Origin: Luteimonas fraxinea
GTDB lineage: Bacteria > Pseudomonadota > Gammaproteobacteria > Xanthomonadales > Xanthomonadaceae
Direction of reading: 5' to 3'
Assembly (NCBI RefSeq): GCF_021233355.1
Contig: NZ_CP089507.1
Location: 1,922,001 to 1,986,000 of the forward strand
DNA: 64,000 bases
The translations under genes were made by a program, and so were the position numbers. Under the pieces are notes generated by a model. The model saw only the letters and a program-made list of their open reading frames with translations, did not search any database and was not told where the DNA came from. Positions 56,173 through 64,000 of the stretch are shown here, one piece after another. How positions within the stretch are numbered: position 1 is the stretch's first letter; every line of letters begins with the position of its first letter.

Positions 56173-56587
56173 ACCCGGAGGGCGCCGCCCATGGATGGGC
56201 GGCGTTTTCCGACCGAGGCAGGATGCCGAGTCGGAAAATCCCGGTGCGCTAAGAGCCGCGGGCTGTGGACGTGTCGGGGAGACGTTTTTCTTTGGTTCCG
56301 TTTCTTTTGGCGTCCACCAAAAGAAATGAACTCGGCCGCGTCAGCGGACGAAAGCGTCTGACGTTGCTATTCCGCTTCGCTCTCACGGCGAGAAGCAAGA
56401 TCAAACGCTTCCACTCGCCTTGCGGCGAGCGGGTTCATTTCTTTTGCTGGCCCAAAAGAAACGGAACCAAAGAAAACGGCCAGCCCCGACGGAGCAAACC
56501 CGGCCAGTCATTCGTTCCGGGATTTTTCGACTCGCCATCCTGGCTCGGTCGAAAAACGCCGCACGTCCTGTGCGGCGCCCTACGGGT
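56173..56587. repeat. 416-bp palindromic dispersed element, copy 2
   Basis: It has the same orientation, length (415 bp) and order of blocks as 5550-5965. Its left tip hairpin is CCGCCC-atggat-GGGCGG and its right tip is CCGCAC-gtcct-GTGCGG: again different stems that still pair. The variable middle (about 56375-56400) is the main difference. It lies between natB and the TonB-like gene, which converge, leaving 117 bp and 86 bp on either side. Confidence 0.85.
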
Positions 56588-56673
56588 CTGCGATCAGCAT
56601 CGGCACGTTTCGCTCATGCAAAAGCAGGTGCAGAAAGCGGGAGACGAAGCAAAAGCAAAAGCAGAGCGCCGAA

Positions 56674-57723
56674 TCAATTCGCCGTCGGCGCAAACCCGAT
56701 CGTCCGCCGCGTCGTCACCGGCGCCGGTACCGGCTCGAACCGCCAACGCCGCACCGCCGCCAACGCCTCCCGATCGAACGTGCGCGGTGGATCGGCGCGG
56801 ACCACGCGGGCGTTGCTGACCGAGCCGTCGACGCCGACGGTGAATTCGACCATGACTTCGCCACTCGTGCCGGCGCGTAAGGCGTCGGCGGGATAGCGCG
56901 GGGCGGGCGTGCTCAGTGGACGCAGCTGTGCGGGCGCAGCAGCCGGCGCGGGTGCCGCAGGTGCGGGCGCAGGCGTTTCCTGCGGCGCGGGTTCGGGGCG
57001 GGCCGGCTGCGGGCGCGCGGCTTCTTCACGGGCGGCGGCCTGACGGGCCGCCTCTTCGCGGGCCGCCTGGTCGGTCGCGGTCTGCTGCTGCGCGAGCTGC
57101 TGCGCGGCGGCGGCCTGTTGCTGCTGTTGTTGCGCTGCGCGTTCGCGTTCGACGGTCTGCGCGCGCTGGGCTTCCTGTTCGGCGGTCAGCTTCTGCTGCT
57201 CGACGCGGGCCGCGGCCTGTTCCTCGGACGTGGCGATGCTCGCGCGCAGGCGCTCGAGCGCGGGATGCTTGCTGTCGGCGCGTTCGATCAGGCCGAGCAG
57301 ACGACGCGCTTCGGCGTAGTCGCCGCGGTCGCGGCTTTGCTCGGTGGCGATGACGCTCATCGGCAGCAGGTCGATCAGCGCGCTCGATGCGGCGGCGTCA
57401 CCGGCCTGCTTTTCGCGCAACGCGAGGTAGTACTCCATCGCGTTCTCGCCGGCCGGCGCATACAGCCGGCTTTCCTGGTACGCGGCCGCGCCTGCGCTGC
57501 GCAGCTCGTCGACCGAGAGCCCGGCGATCGCATCGTCGGCCGCCTGCTGACGCGCGGCGGCCTGCTGGCTGGCCTGCGCGGTGACCGCGCCCGGCGCGGC
57601 GGCGACAGGCGCTTCGGCCTCGTCACTACGCCCGCAGGCGGCAAGTACACAGGCGAGACCCACGGCGGCGGCCAGCCGCGCGCTGGACGCGCGACGGGTC
57701 GTCGGAATCTTCGAGACCATCAT
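56674..57723 (-). CDS. TonB-like lipoprotein with long Ala/Gln-rich coiled region
   Basis: A 349-residue protein. Signal peptide with lipobox ACVLAACGRSD. Residues 60-150 are helical (TPR-like: AAAYQESRLYAPAGENAMEYYLAL), 150-230 are Ala/Gln/Glu coiled-coil, then a Pro/Ala linker and a TonB_C domain (PRYPADALRAGTSGEVMVEFTVGVDGSVSNARVV, EALAAVRRWRFEPVPA). The N-terminal membrane segment of real TonB is replaced by a lipid anchor. Start MM at 57723 with GGGGAA upstream. Confidence 0.85.
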   Translation of the reverse strand: MMVSKIPTTRRASSARLAAAVGLACVLAACGRSDEAEAPVAAAPGAVTAQASQQAAARQQAADDAIAGLSVDELRSAGAAAYQESRLYAPAGENAMEYYLALREKQAGDAAASSALIDLLPMSVIATEQSRDRGDYAEARRLLGLIERADSKHPALERLRASIATSEEQAAARVEQQKLTAEQEAQRAQTVERERAAQQQQQQAAAAQQLAQQQTATDQAAREEAARQAAAREEAARPQPARPEPAPQETPAPAPAAPAPAAAPAQLRPLSTPAPRYPADALRAGTSGEVMVEFTVGVDGSVSNARVVRADPPRTFDREALAAVRRWRFEPVPAPVTTRRTIGFAPTAN

Positions 57724-57885
57724 CTTTCCCCAAGGATGCATGTCCGCAAGAGTGCGTAGAACGCGTCAGCGGAGACGATTTGTCAATGCTTGCGGGTTGG
57801 CCGGGCGCGCAGGCTGTCGACGCGATCACGAATCTTGGCGCCCCGATCGCCGTCGATGTCGCCTGTTCGGCGCTGCGGTTGCCGG

Positions 57886-59223
57886 CTATTTGCCGATGCA
57901 GAAACTCGAGAAAATGTGTCCGAGCAGATCGTCGGGCAGGATCCGCCCGGTGATCGCGCCGACCGCATCGTGCGCGACGCGCAACGATTCGGCGGCGAGT
58001 TCGAGATGTTGCGCGGCCAGCGTGCCGCGCGCGTCGTCGACCGCGTCGGCCGCGTCGCGCAATGCGTCGACATGCCGCTGCCGCGCAGTGAACGCGCCTT
58101 CGCCTGCGAGGGTGTCGCCGCCGAGCCGCGACTGCAGCGCGTCGCGCAGTGTGTCGAGGCCGACGCCGGTGCGCGCGGAGACCTGCACGGCATCGCGCAA
58201 ATGCATTGCGTCGGCTGCGAGCAGATCGGTCTTGTTGTGCACGACGATGCGGTCCGCCACATCGGCAATGGCGTCTTCCACCGATGCCCAACCCGCCTCC
58301 GGATCGCGCGCATCGAGCACCACCAGCGCAAGATCGGCGCGCTGCAGTTCGGCGCGTGCGCGGCGCATGCCTTCGCGCTCGATCGCGTCGCCTTCGCTGC
58401 GCAGGCCCGCGGTATCGACCAGGGTCAGTTCGACCCCGCCGATGCGCAGCGTCTCGTGCAGCAGATCGCGCGTGGTGCCGGCGATGTCGGTGACGATCGC
58501 GCGGTCGACGCCGGCCAGCGCATTGAGCAGCGAACTCTTGCCGGCATTCGGTGGACCGACGATCACCGCATGCAGGCCGTCGCGCAGACGCCGGCCCTGT
58601 TCGGCCTCCGCCAGCAGTTGCGACAGCGACACGGCGAGTGCATCGATACGACGCGCGACCTCGTCGCCACCGAGGGTGTCGATCGGCTCGTCGGAGAAAT
58701 CGATCATCGCTTCGACGTAGACGCGCAGATGCAGCAGCTCGGCGGCGAGCGACTCGCAGCGATCGGAGAACACGCCGTCGAGTGCGCGACGGGCGGCACG
58801 CGCGGCGCGTTCGTCGCCTGCCGCGATCAGATCGGCGACGGCTTCGGCCTGCGCGAGATCGAGCCGGCCGTTGAGAAACGCGCGTTCGCTGAACTCACCG
58901 GGCCGGGCGAGCCGCGCGCCGAGCATGCGACAGCGCGACAGCAACTGCTGCAGCACGACCGGACTGCCGTGCGCCTGCAGCTCGACGACATCCTCGCCTG
59001 TGTAGCTGGCCGGGCCGGGGAACGCGAGCGCGAGGCCGTCGTCCAGCACCGCGCCATCACTGTCGCGGAAGCGGACGTGGTGCGCATGCCGCGCGCGCAG
59101 GGCGCGTCCGCAGACCGCACGCGCGATCGACAGCGAGGCCGGGCCCGACAGACGCACGATGCCGACGCCGCCGGCGCCGGGCGCAGTGGCGATCGCGGCG
59201 ATGGTCTCGGTCGATGTCGTCAT
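57886..59223 (-). CDS. mnmE: tRNA modification GTPase MnmE
   Basis: A 445-residue enzyme forming cmnm5U at tRNA wobble U34, with MnmG. The N-terminal folate-binding domain starts [22 protein letters not shown]. The G domain has G1 [12 protein letters not shown]3 DTAGLR and G4 NKTD. The C-terminal Cys motif is FCIGK. GAGGAGG lies 6 bases before ATG 59223. Conserved with yidC-rnpA-rpmH upstream. Confidence 0.97.
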   Translation of the reverse strand: MTTSTETIAAIATAPGAGGVGIVRLSGPASLSIARAVCGRALRARHAHHVRFRDSDGAVLDDGLALAFPGPASYTGEDVVELQAHGSPVVLQQLLSRCRMLGARLARPGEFSERAFLNGRLDLAQAEAVADLIAAGDERAARAARRALDGVFSDRCESLAAELLHLRVYVEAMIDFSDEPIDTLGGDEVARRIDALAVSLSQLLAEAEQGRRLRDGLHAVIVGPPNAGKSSLLNALAGVDRAIVTDIAGTTRDLLHETLRIGGVELTLVDTAGLRSEGDAIEREGMRRARAELQRADLALVVLDARDPEAGWASVEDAIADVADRIVVHNKTDLLAADAMHLRDAVQVSARTGVGLDTLRDALQSRLGGDTLAGEGAFTARQRHVDALRDAADAVDDARGTLAAQHLELAAESLRVAHDAVGAITGRILPDDLLGHIFSSFCIGK

Positions 59224-59240
59224 GTCGTTCCTCCTCAACG

Positions 59241-59268
59241 CACGAGCCCGCCATGCGGCGGGCTCGTG
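59241..59268. promoter_or_regulatory. Perfect 12-bp hairpin between yidC and mnmE
   Basis: CACGAGCCCGCC-ATGC-GGCGGGCTCGTG sits 21 bp after the yidC stop and 18 bp before the mnmE start. It has no U tract, so it may be a processing or mRNA-stability element, or a weak terminator setting the yidC:mnmE ratio. Confidence 0.55.
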
Positions 59269-59289
59269 GAGATCGCGTCAGCGCGGCCG

Positions 59290-61002
59290 TCAGGCCTTCG
59301 CCGGCGCCTCGCTGTAGCGGCGGATCATCCACCACTGCTGCAGCAGGCCGAGGCCGCCGTTGGTGACCCAGTACAGCACCAGACCGGACGGGAAGAAGAT
59401 CATGATCGCGCCGAACACCAGCGGCATGAACTGCATGATCTTCGCCTGCATCGGATCCATGCCGACCATCGGCGTGAGCTTCTGCGTCGCCCACATGATC
59501 GCGATGTTGAGCACCGGCAGGATGAAGTACGGATCGCGCGCGGTCAGATCCTGGATCCACAGCATCCACGGCGTGTGGCGCAGTTCCACCGACTCGAGCA
59601 GCACCCAGTACAGCGCGAAGAACACCGGCATCTGCAGCAGCACCGGCAGACAGCCGCCGATCGGGTTGATCTTCTCTTTCTTGTAGAGCTCCATCATTGC
59701 CTGCTGGAACTTCTGCTTGTCGTCGCCGTAGCGCTCCTTGAGCTGGGCGATGCGCGGCTGGAACTTGCGCATCTTCGCCATCGACTTGTACTGCGCGACC
59801 GACAGCGGATACAGCGCCAGCTTCACCAGCAGCACCAGACCGATGATCGACCAGCCCCAGTTGCCGATCAGGCCGTGCAGCTTGGCCAGCACCCAGAACA
59901 GGCCTTCGCCGAGCATCGCGAAGATCGAGAAGCGGCTGTAGTCGACGACGCGGTCGAGACCGCGCACGCCCTGCGCCTGGATCAGGTCGACCTGCTTGGG
60001 ACCGACCCACAGACGCGCGGTCGTCGAAGCCTGCTGGCCAGCGGCGACTGCGATCGGCGCACCGAACTCGCGGATCAGATAGCGCGGCGCACCGGTGCTG
60101 CGATCGATCTGCATCGAGATCGTGCCGGTGTCGTCGGGACGCGGAATCCACGCACTGAAGAAGTGGTGCTGGACCATCGCGATCCAGATCTGGCTGTCCT
60201 TCGCATTGAGCGGACCGTCGCTCTCGAAGTCACCCAGCTGGCGACGGCTGTAACCGATGTCGCTGCCGAACCAGGTCGCGCCGGTCAGGCTGTAGGACTC
60301 CGGATTGGTCATGCCGCGCTTGACCGCCGGCGCGGTGCGGATCAGCTGGCGGTAGGGGAAGCCCTGCCACGCGGCTGTGCCGGTATTGACGATTTCGTCG
60401 CGGACTTCGATCGCGTAGTCGCCGCGGGTCAGCACGAAGCTGCGGCGGATCGTCACGCCGTCGGCGCCGGTCCACACGAACGGCACGATGACGGTGTTCT
60501 CACCCTGCGCGAGCACGGCCGACGTCGCGGTGCCTTCGGGCACGAACTGGCCCTCGTGGCTCGGCGCGGCATTGCTGCTGCTGACCCAGCCGGTCTGCGC
60601 GGCGTAGTAATGCAGCGGATCGGTGTCGAACATCCGCACCGGCGGCGCACCGTCTTCGCGGGTCTGCGGATACGCCAGCAGATCGGCTTCGATCACGTTG
60701 CCGGCGTCGAGCACCACCCGCAACACATCGGTCTGGGCGACGACCTGGCGCGCGGCAGGTGCGGCAGCAGCGGATACAGGCGCGGCGCCCGGGGCCGGCG
60801 GCACCGGCGCGGCATCGGTGGGCGCGGTCGGCACGGCGGCACTGCCGGCGGCGGCGCCAGGCACGGTGACCGACGGCGACGCCTGGACGGCGCTGGTCTG
60901 CGGCTGGGTCGCGGCTGCGGTCTTTTCCTTGCCCCACTCCATCCACAACAACACGGCCACCATCAGCCAGGCGAGGACGAGGAAAGTACGGATCTGGTTC
61001 AT
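59290..61002 (-). CDS. yidC: Membrane protein insertase YidC
   Basis: A 570-residue Gram-negative YidC. N-terminal TM (IRTFLVLAWLMVAVLLWMEW), a Pro/Ala linker, the large periplasmic P1 domain and the conserved core: WGWSIIGLVLLVKLALYPLSVAQYKSM, NPIGGCLPVLLQMPVFFALYWVLLES, ending in a short tail RYSEAPAKA. Inserts inner-membrane proteins alone or with SecYEG. It lies 13 bp downstream of rnpA. Confidence 0.97.
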   Translation of the reverse strand: MNQIRTFLVLAWLMVAVLLWMEWGKEKTAAATQPQTSAVQASPSVTVPGAAAGSAAVPTAPTDAAPVPPAPGAAPVSAAAAPAARQVVAQTDVLRVVLDAGNVIEADLLAYPQTREDGAPPVRMFDTDPLHYYAAQTGWVSSSNAAPSHEGQFVPEGTATSAVLAQGENTVIVPFVWTGADGVTIRRSFVLTRGDYAIEVRDEIVNTGTAAWQGFPYRQLIRTAPAVKRGMTNPESYSLTGATWFGSDIGYSRRQLGDFESDGPLNAKDSQIWIAMVQHHFFSAWIPRPDDTGTISMQIDRSTGAPRYLIREFGAPIAVAAGQQASTTARLWVGPKQVDLIQAQGVRGLDRVVDYSRFSIFAMLGEGLFWVLAKLHGLIGNWGWSIIGLVLLVKLALYPLSVAQYKSMAKMRKFQPRIAQLKERYGDDKQKFQQAMMELYKKEKINPIGGCLPVLLQMPVFFALYWVLLESVELRHTPWMLWIQDLTARDPYFILPVLNIAIMWATQKLTPMVGMDPMQAKIMQFMPLVFGAIMIFFPSGLVLYWVTNGGLGLLQQWWMIRRYSEAPAKA

Positions 61003-61015
61003 CAGGCAGGCAGGC

Positions 61016-61432
61016 TCATGCGCCGGAAGACACCGGCGTGGATGGAATCGGGGAGGCGGGCATTGTGCCGGCCGCAGATGACGGCGGCAACGCGCGGGCG
61101 CGCCGCAACACATTGAGGAAGGCAGCGCGCAAGGCGGGATTGTCGGCCTGCGCCGCGGCCGGACGGGCCACGACGACATAGCTGCCCGGCGCCAGCTGGG
61201 GCTGCATCAGGCGGAAGGCATCGCGCAGCACGCGCTTGATCCGGTTGCGACCGACGGCGCGCTTGTCGACCTTGCGCGAGACCGCGAGGCCCAGACGCGC
61301 CGGGCCTTCTTCGGACAACAGGTGCACGGCCAGCATCGGCGACGCGGTCCGCGTCGCACTGGCGAAGATTCGATCGAAATCCGCACGCGCGCGCACACGC
61401 ACGTGCCGCGGATAGCGGACACCGGCGGTCAT
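61016..61432 (-). CDS. rnpA: Ribonuclease P protein component
   Basis: A 138-residue protein that aids the RNase P RNA in tRNA 5' maturation. RVRARADFDRIFASA, LGLAVSRKVDKRAVGRNRIKRVLRDAFR (RNR motif) and SYVVVARPAA are family-typical. It has a longer Pro/Ser/Ala C-terminal tail than E. coli RnpA. Lies next to rpmH, as in most bacteria. Confidence 0.95.
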   Translation of the reverse strand: MTAGVRYPRHVRVRARADFDRIFASATRTASPMLAVHLLSEEGPARLGLAVSRKVDKRAVGRNRIKRVLRDAFRLMQPQLAPGSYVVVARPAAAQADNPALRAAFLNVLRRARALPPSSAAGTMPASPIPSTPVSSGA

Positions 61433-61493
61433 GGAAGCTGCGCTGCAGAACGGGTCGGGAGTGCGGAGACGCGACTCACCGACCCGGAGGGCT

Positions 61494-61634
61494 TCAGGCC
61501 GAGAGGACCTTGCGGCCCTTCGCGCGGCGACGCGCGAGGATCTTGCGGCCGTCGGCCGTCGCCATGCGGGCACGGAAACCGTGGTCGCGCTTGCGCTTGA
61601 GGTTGCTGGGCTGATAGGTGCGCTTGGTAGCCAT
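61494..61634 (-). CDS. rpmH: 50S ribosomal protein L34
   Basis: A 46-residue basic protein: [20 protein letters not shown], then [22 protein letters not shown]. This is the complete, usual L34. It begins the conserved rpmH-rnpA-yidC-mnmE string divergent from dnaA. Confidence 0.97.
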   Translation of the reverse strand: MATKRTYQPSNLKRKRDHGFRARMATADGRKILARRRAKGRKVLSA

Positions 61635-61838
61635 GGTCGAGCCCTTCGGGCAACGTGACGAATAGAACCGGAAATTCTAGCGGCCCGGTACGGGGCCGGT
61701 CAAGCCAGTGCGTGCGTCGCGTCGGCGGAGGCCGCGCAGGGCCGGGCCTCGGGCGGCGACATGATAGTCTGCGTGCCCTTCCCCGGCGACCTTGCCGCGC
61801 ACCTGCGTGGCGGCGCCCGCTTTGTCGAATTCCGCCGC

Positions 61839-63179
61839 ATGATGGATGCCTGGCCCCGCTGCCTACAACGCCTCGAAGCCGAGTTTCCGGCCGAGGATGT
61901 CCACACCTGGCTCAAGCCCTTGCAGGCCCACGCCGACGACCGCTCGACCGTGCTCTACGCGCCCAATGCCTTCGTCCGCGACGAGGTGCAGGCGCGCTAC
62001 ATGCCGCGTATCCGTGAGCTGCTGGCGCATTTCGCCGGCGTCGAGGATGTGAGCCTGCAGGTCGGCTCGCTGCCGCGTGCGGTTGCGCCGCCGTCCGCGA
62101 CCTCGCTGTCGGGTGGCGATGCGCGCGCCCAATCCGCCGCGCCGATCGAAGCCTTCGCCGGCAACATGGACAGTCACTACACCTTCGACAACTTCGTCGA
62201 GGGTCGCAGCAACCAGATGGGACGTGCCGCCGCTTGGCAGGCAGCGCTCAAGCCGGGCGACCGCGCCCACAACCCGTTGCTGCTCTACGGTGGCACGGGT
62301 CTGGGCAAGACCCATCTGATGTTCGCCGCCGGCAATGCGATGCGTCAGGCCAATCCGCGTGCGCGCGTGCTGTATCTGCGTTCGGAAGAGTTCTACAGCG
62401 CGTTCTTCCGCTCGATCCAGGAAAAGACGTCCGACCAGTTCAAGCGCCAGTTCCGCCAGATCGACGCGCTTCTGATCGACGACATCCAGTTCTTCGCCGG
62501 CAAGGACCGCACCCAGGAAGAGTTCTTCCACACCTTCAACACGCTGTTCGACAGCAAGCAGCAGATCATCATGACCTGCGACCGCTATCCGCGTGAGGTG
62601 GACGGCCTGGAGCCGCGGCTGAAGTCGCGCCTGGCCTGGGGCCTGTCGGTGGCGATCGATCCGCCCGATTTCGAGACCCGCGCGGCGATCGTGCTGGCCA
62701 AGGCCGCCGAACGCGGCACCCAGGTGCCGGACGACGTGGCGTTCCTGCTGGCCAAGAAGATGCACTCGAACGTGCGCGATCTCGAGGGCGCGCTCAATAC
62801 GCTGGCTGCACGTGCGAACTTCATGGGCCGGGCGATCACCGTTGAATTCGCCCAGGAGACGCTGCGCGACCTGCTGCGCGCCCAGCAGCAGGCGATCAGC
62901 ATGTCCAACATCCAGAAGGTCGTGGCCGATTACTACGGCCTGCAGATCAAGGACCTGCTCTCCAAGCGCCGTACGCGCTCGCTGGCGCGTCCGCGTCAGG
63001 TGGCGATGGCACTGTCCAAGGAACTCACCGAACACAGCCTGCCGGAGATCGGCGAGGCCTTCGCGGGCCGCGACCACACCACCGTGCTGCATGCCTGCCG
63101 GCAGATCCGCACGCTGATCGAAAGCGACGGCAAACTGCGCGAGGATTGGGACAAGCTGATCCGTAAACTCAGCGAGTAA
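61839..63179 (+). CDS. dnaA: Chromosomal replication initiator DnaA
   Basis: A 446-residue initiator. Domain I ([25 protein letters not shown]), a short linker, the AAA+ domain with Walker [15 protein letters not shown], Walker [14 protein letters not shown], sensor I and the arginine finger region [11 protein letters not shown], and domain IV with [14 protein letters not shown] (DnaA-box-binding motif). MM at 61839/61842 is preferred over the long frame from 61761. It faces the oriC-dnaN gap. Confidence 0.98.
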   Translation: MMDAWPRCLQRLEAEFPAEDVHTWLKPLQAHADDRSTVLYAPNAFVRDEVQARYMPRIRELLAHFAGVEDVSLQVGSLPRAVAPPSATSLSGGDARAQSAAPIEAFAGNMDSHYTFDNFVEGRSNQMGRAAAWQAALKPGDRAHNPLLLYGGTGLGKTHLMFAAGNAMRQANPRARVLYLRSEEFYSAFFRSIQEKTSDQFKRQFRQIDALLIDDIQFFAGKDRTQEEFFHTFNTLFDSKQQIIMTCDRYPREVDGLEPRLKSRLAWGLSVAIDPPDFETRAAIVLAKAAERGTQVPDDVAFLLAKKMHSNVRDLEGALNTLAARANFMGRAITVEFAQETLRDLLRAQQQAISMSNIQKVVADYYGLQIKDLLSKRRTRSLARPRQVAMALSKELTEHSLPEIGEAFAGRDHTTVLHACRQIRTLIESDGKLREDWDKLIRKLSE

Positions 63180-63433
63180 GCTGTGCATCGCCGGGCCCTG
63201 CACAACAGGGGGACCGGAGGTGGAGAGCCTGTGGACAACTTGAGGGGTCGAAAGTTGTCCACAGCTTGATCCACCACTCCACACCGCACTGTCCACCGGG
63301 TTTGGAGGTCTGAAAAACGCAATCGATTCAGTGGTTTGCAGTAGATACCAACCGATTTTGGCCTCACCCAGCACCACCATTTTTAGATTTATATCCTTTT
63401 TATAAAAGCACGGGACAAGGGGATAACACCGAC
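63180..63433. other. Origin of replication (oriC) between dnaA and dnaN
   Basis: A 254-bp intergenic region. Two perfect boxes lie face to face: TGTGGACAA (63230-63238) and TTGTCCACA (63255-63263), matching TTWTNCACA; CTGTCCACC (63287-63295) is a weaker one. An AT-rich stretch (TTTTTAGATTTATATCC, 63379-63407) downstream is the likely unwinding element. Position in dnaA-dnaN is that of many Gammaproteobacteria. The promoter of dnaN must also lie here. Confidence 0.8.
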
Positions 63434-64000
63434 ATGCGTTTCAGTCTCCAACGCGAAACACTGCTCAAGCCGCTGGCCCAGGTCGTCAACGTCGTCGAGC
63501 GCCGCCAGACCCTGCCCGTGCTGGCCAACCTGCTGGTCCAGGTCCAGGACGGCCAGCTGTCGTTGACCGGTACCGACCTCGAAGTCGAGATGGTCTCGCG
63601 TCGTGCGGTCGACGATGCCCAGGACGGCGAGACCACGATTCCGGCGCGCAAGCTGTTCGACATCGTTCGTGCACTGCCCGACGGCAGCAAGGTCGTGATC
63701 TCCCAGTCCGGCGAGAAGATCACCGTGCAGGCCGGTCGCAGCCGCTTCACGCTGTCGAGCCTGCCGGCAGGCGACTTCCCGTCCGTGGACGAGGTCGAAG
63801 CCACTGACCGCATCGCGGTGCCGGAAGCCGCGCTCAAGGAACTCATCGAGCGCACCGCGTTCGCGATGGCGCAGCAGGACGTCCGCTACTACCTCAACGG
63901 CCTGCTGTTCGATCTCGGCGATACCCGCCTGCGCTGCGTGGCGACCGATGGTCACCGCCTCGCGCTGTGCGAGACGACGCTGGAGACGGCGGTCCAGACC
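63434..64000 (+). CDS. dnaN: DNA polymerase III beta sliding clamp, N-terminal part
   Basis: The first 189 residues of the ring clamp, cut by the window end. MRFSLQRETLLKPLAQVVNVVERRQTLPVLANLL opens domain 1, and FTLSSLPAGDFPSVDEV is the conserved loop. Domain 2 begins at about 125 (AALKELIERTAFAMAQQDVRYYLNGLLF). AAGGGG precedes the ATG. Follows oriC. Confidence 0.97.
   Translation, partial: MRFSLQRETLLKPLAQVVNVVERRQTLPVLANLLVQVQDGQLSLTGTDLEVEMVSRRAVDDAQDGETTIPARKLFDIVRALPDGSKVVISQSGEKITVQAGRSRFTLSSLPAGDFPSVDEVEATDRIAVPEAALKELIERTAFAMAQQDVRYYLNGLLFDLGDTRLRCVATDGHRLALCETTLETAVQT

Noticed and set aside
57790..61116. An 1108-residue plus-strand open frame opposite mnmE and yidC
   Set aside because: Fully antisense to two well-conserved genes, with His/Gln/Arg-rich composition and no domain.

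Overview
The window is about 64 kb of GC-rich bacterial chromosome that ends at the replication origin. The right end reads mnmE-yidC-rnpA-rpmH on the minus strand, then dnaA, an intergenic oriC and the start of dnaN on the plus strand. This gene order, an XAC0095-like protein, the Xanthomonas-like integron attC sites and the many REP-type hairpins point to the Xanthomonadaceae (Lysobacter, Luteimonas or a relative). The genus cannot be resolved by eye.

Layout. 1-5.5 kb: a response regulator/histidine kinase, rluE, a methyltransferase-like lipoprotein, an aldo/keto reductase, a frameshifted VOC gene and a CurA-type reductase. 5.5-6.0 kb: copy 1 of a 416-bp palindromic element. 6-15.2 kb: a LysR regulator divergent from a MexEF-OprN-like RND efflux operon that carries two SDR genes. 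15.3-17.4 kb: a DUF2235-type phospholipase (probable antibacterial effector) with a lipoprotein that may be its immunity partner. 18-30.4 kb: htpG, a cytochrome b561/SrpA-type pair and many small accessory, envelope and DUF genes.

30.8-37.1 kb is an integron cassette array of lower GC, with all genes on the minus strand. I find eight attC sites (seven about 60 bp, one truncated), a putative ninth long attC and no integrase, so it is a CALIN-type array. Cassette genes encode an HNH-like protein, a PD-(D/E)xK (Mrr-like) nuclease, membrane proteins, a CxxC mini-protein and a protein made of twelve 13-residue repeats. A secreted trypsin-like protease sits at the distal end. The host gene dcp and its terminator mark the other edge.

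37.2-50 kb: dcp, a lysophospholipid acyltransferase, arfB, a TruC-like pseudouridine synthase, an M16 protease, panE and an ABC-2 exporter. 50-56 kb: a ferredoxin reductase, an M50-like protease, a membrane protein/Xre regulator pair preceded by twin operators, a TAP-like hydrolase and a NatAB-type exporter. Copy 2 of the palindromic element (56.17-56.59 kb) lies, like copy 1, between convergent genes. A TonB-like lipoprotein then leads into the origin cluster.

The two strongest leads are (i) the integrase-less cassette array with its repeat protein and nuclease-like cassettes, and (ii) the 416-bp element, whose terminal hairpins keep pairing while their stem sequences change.
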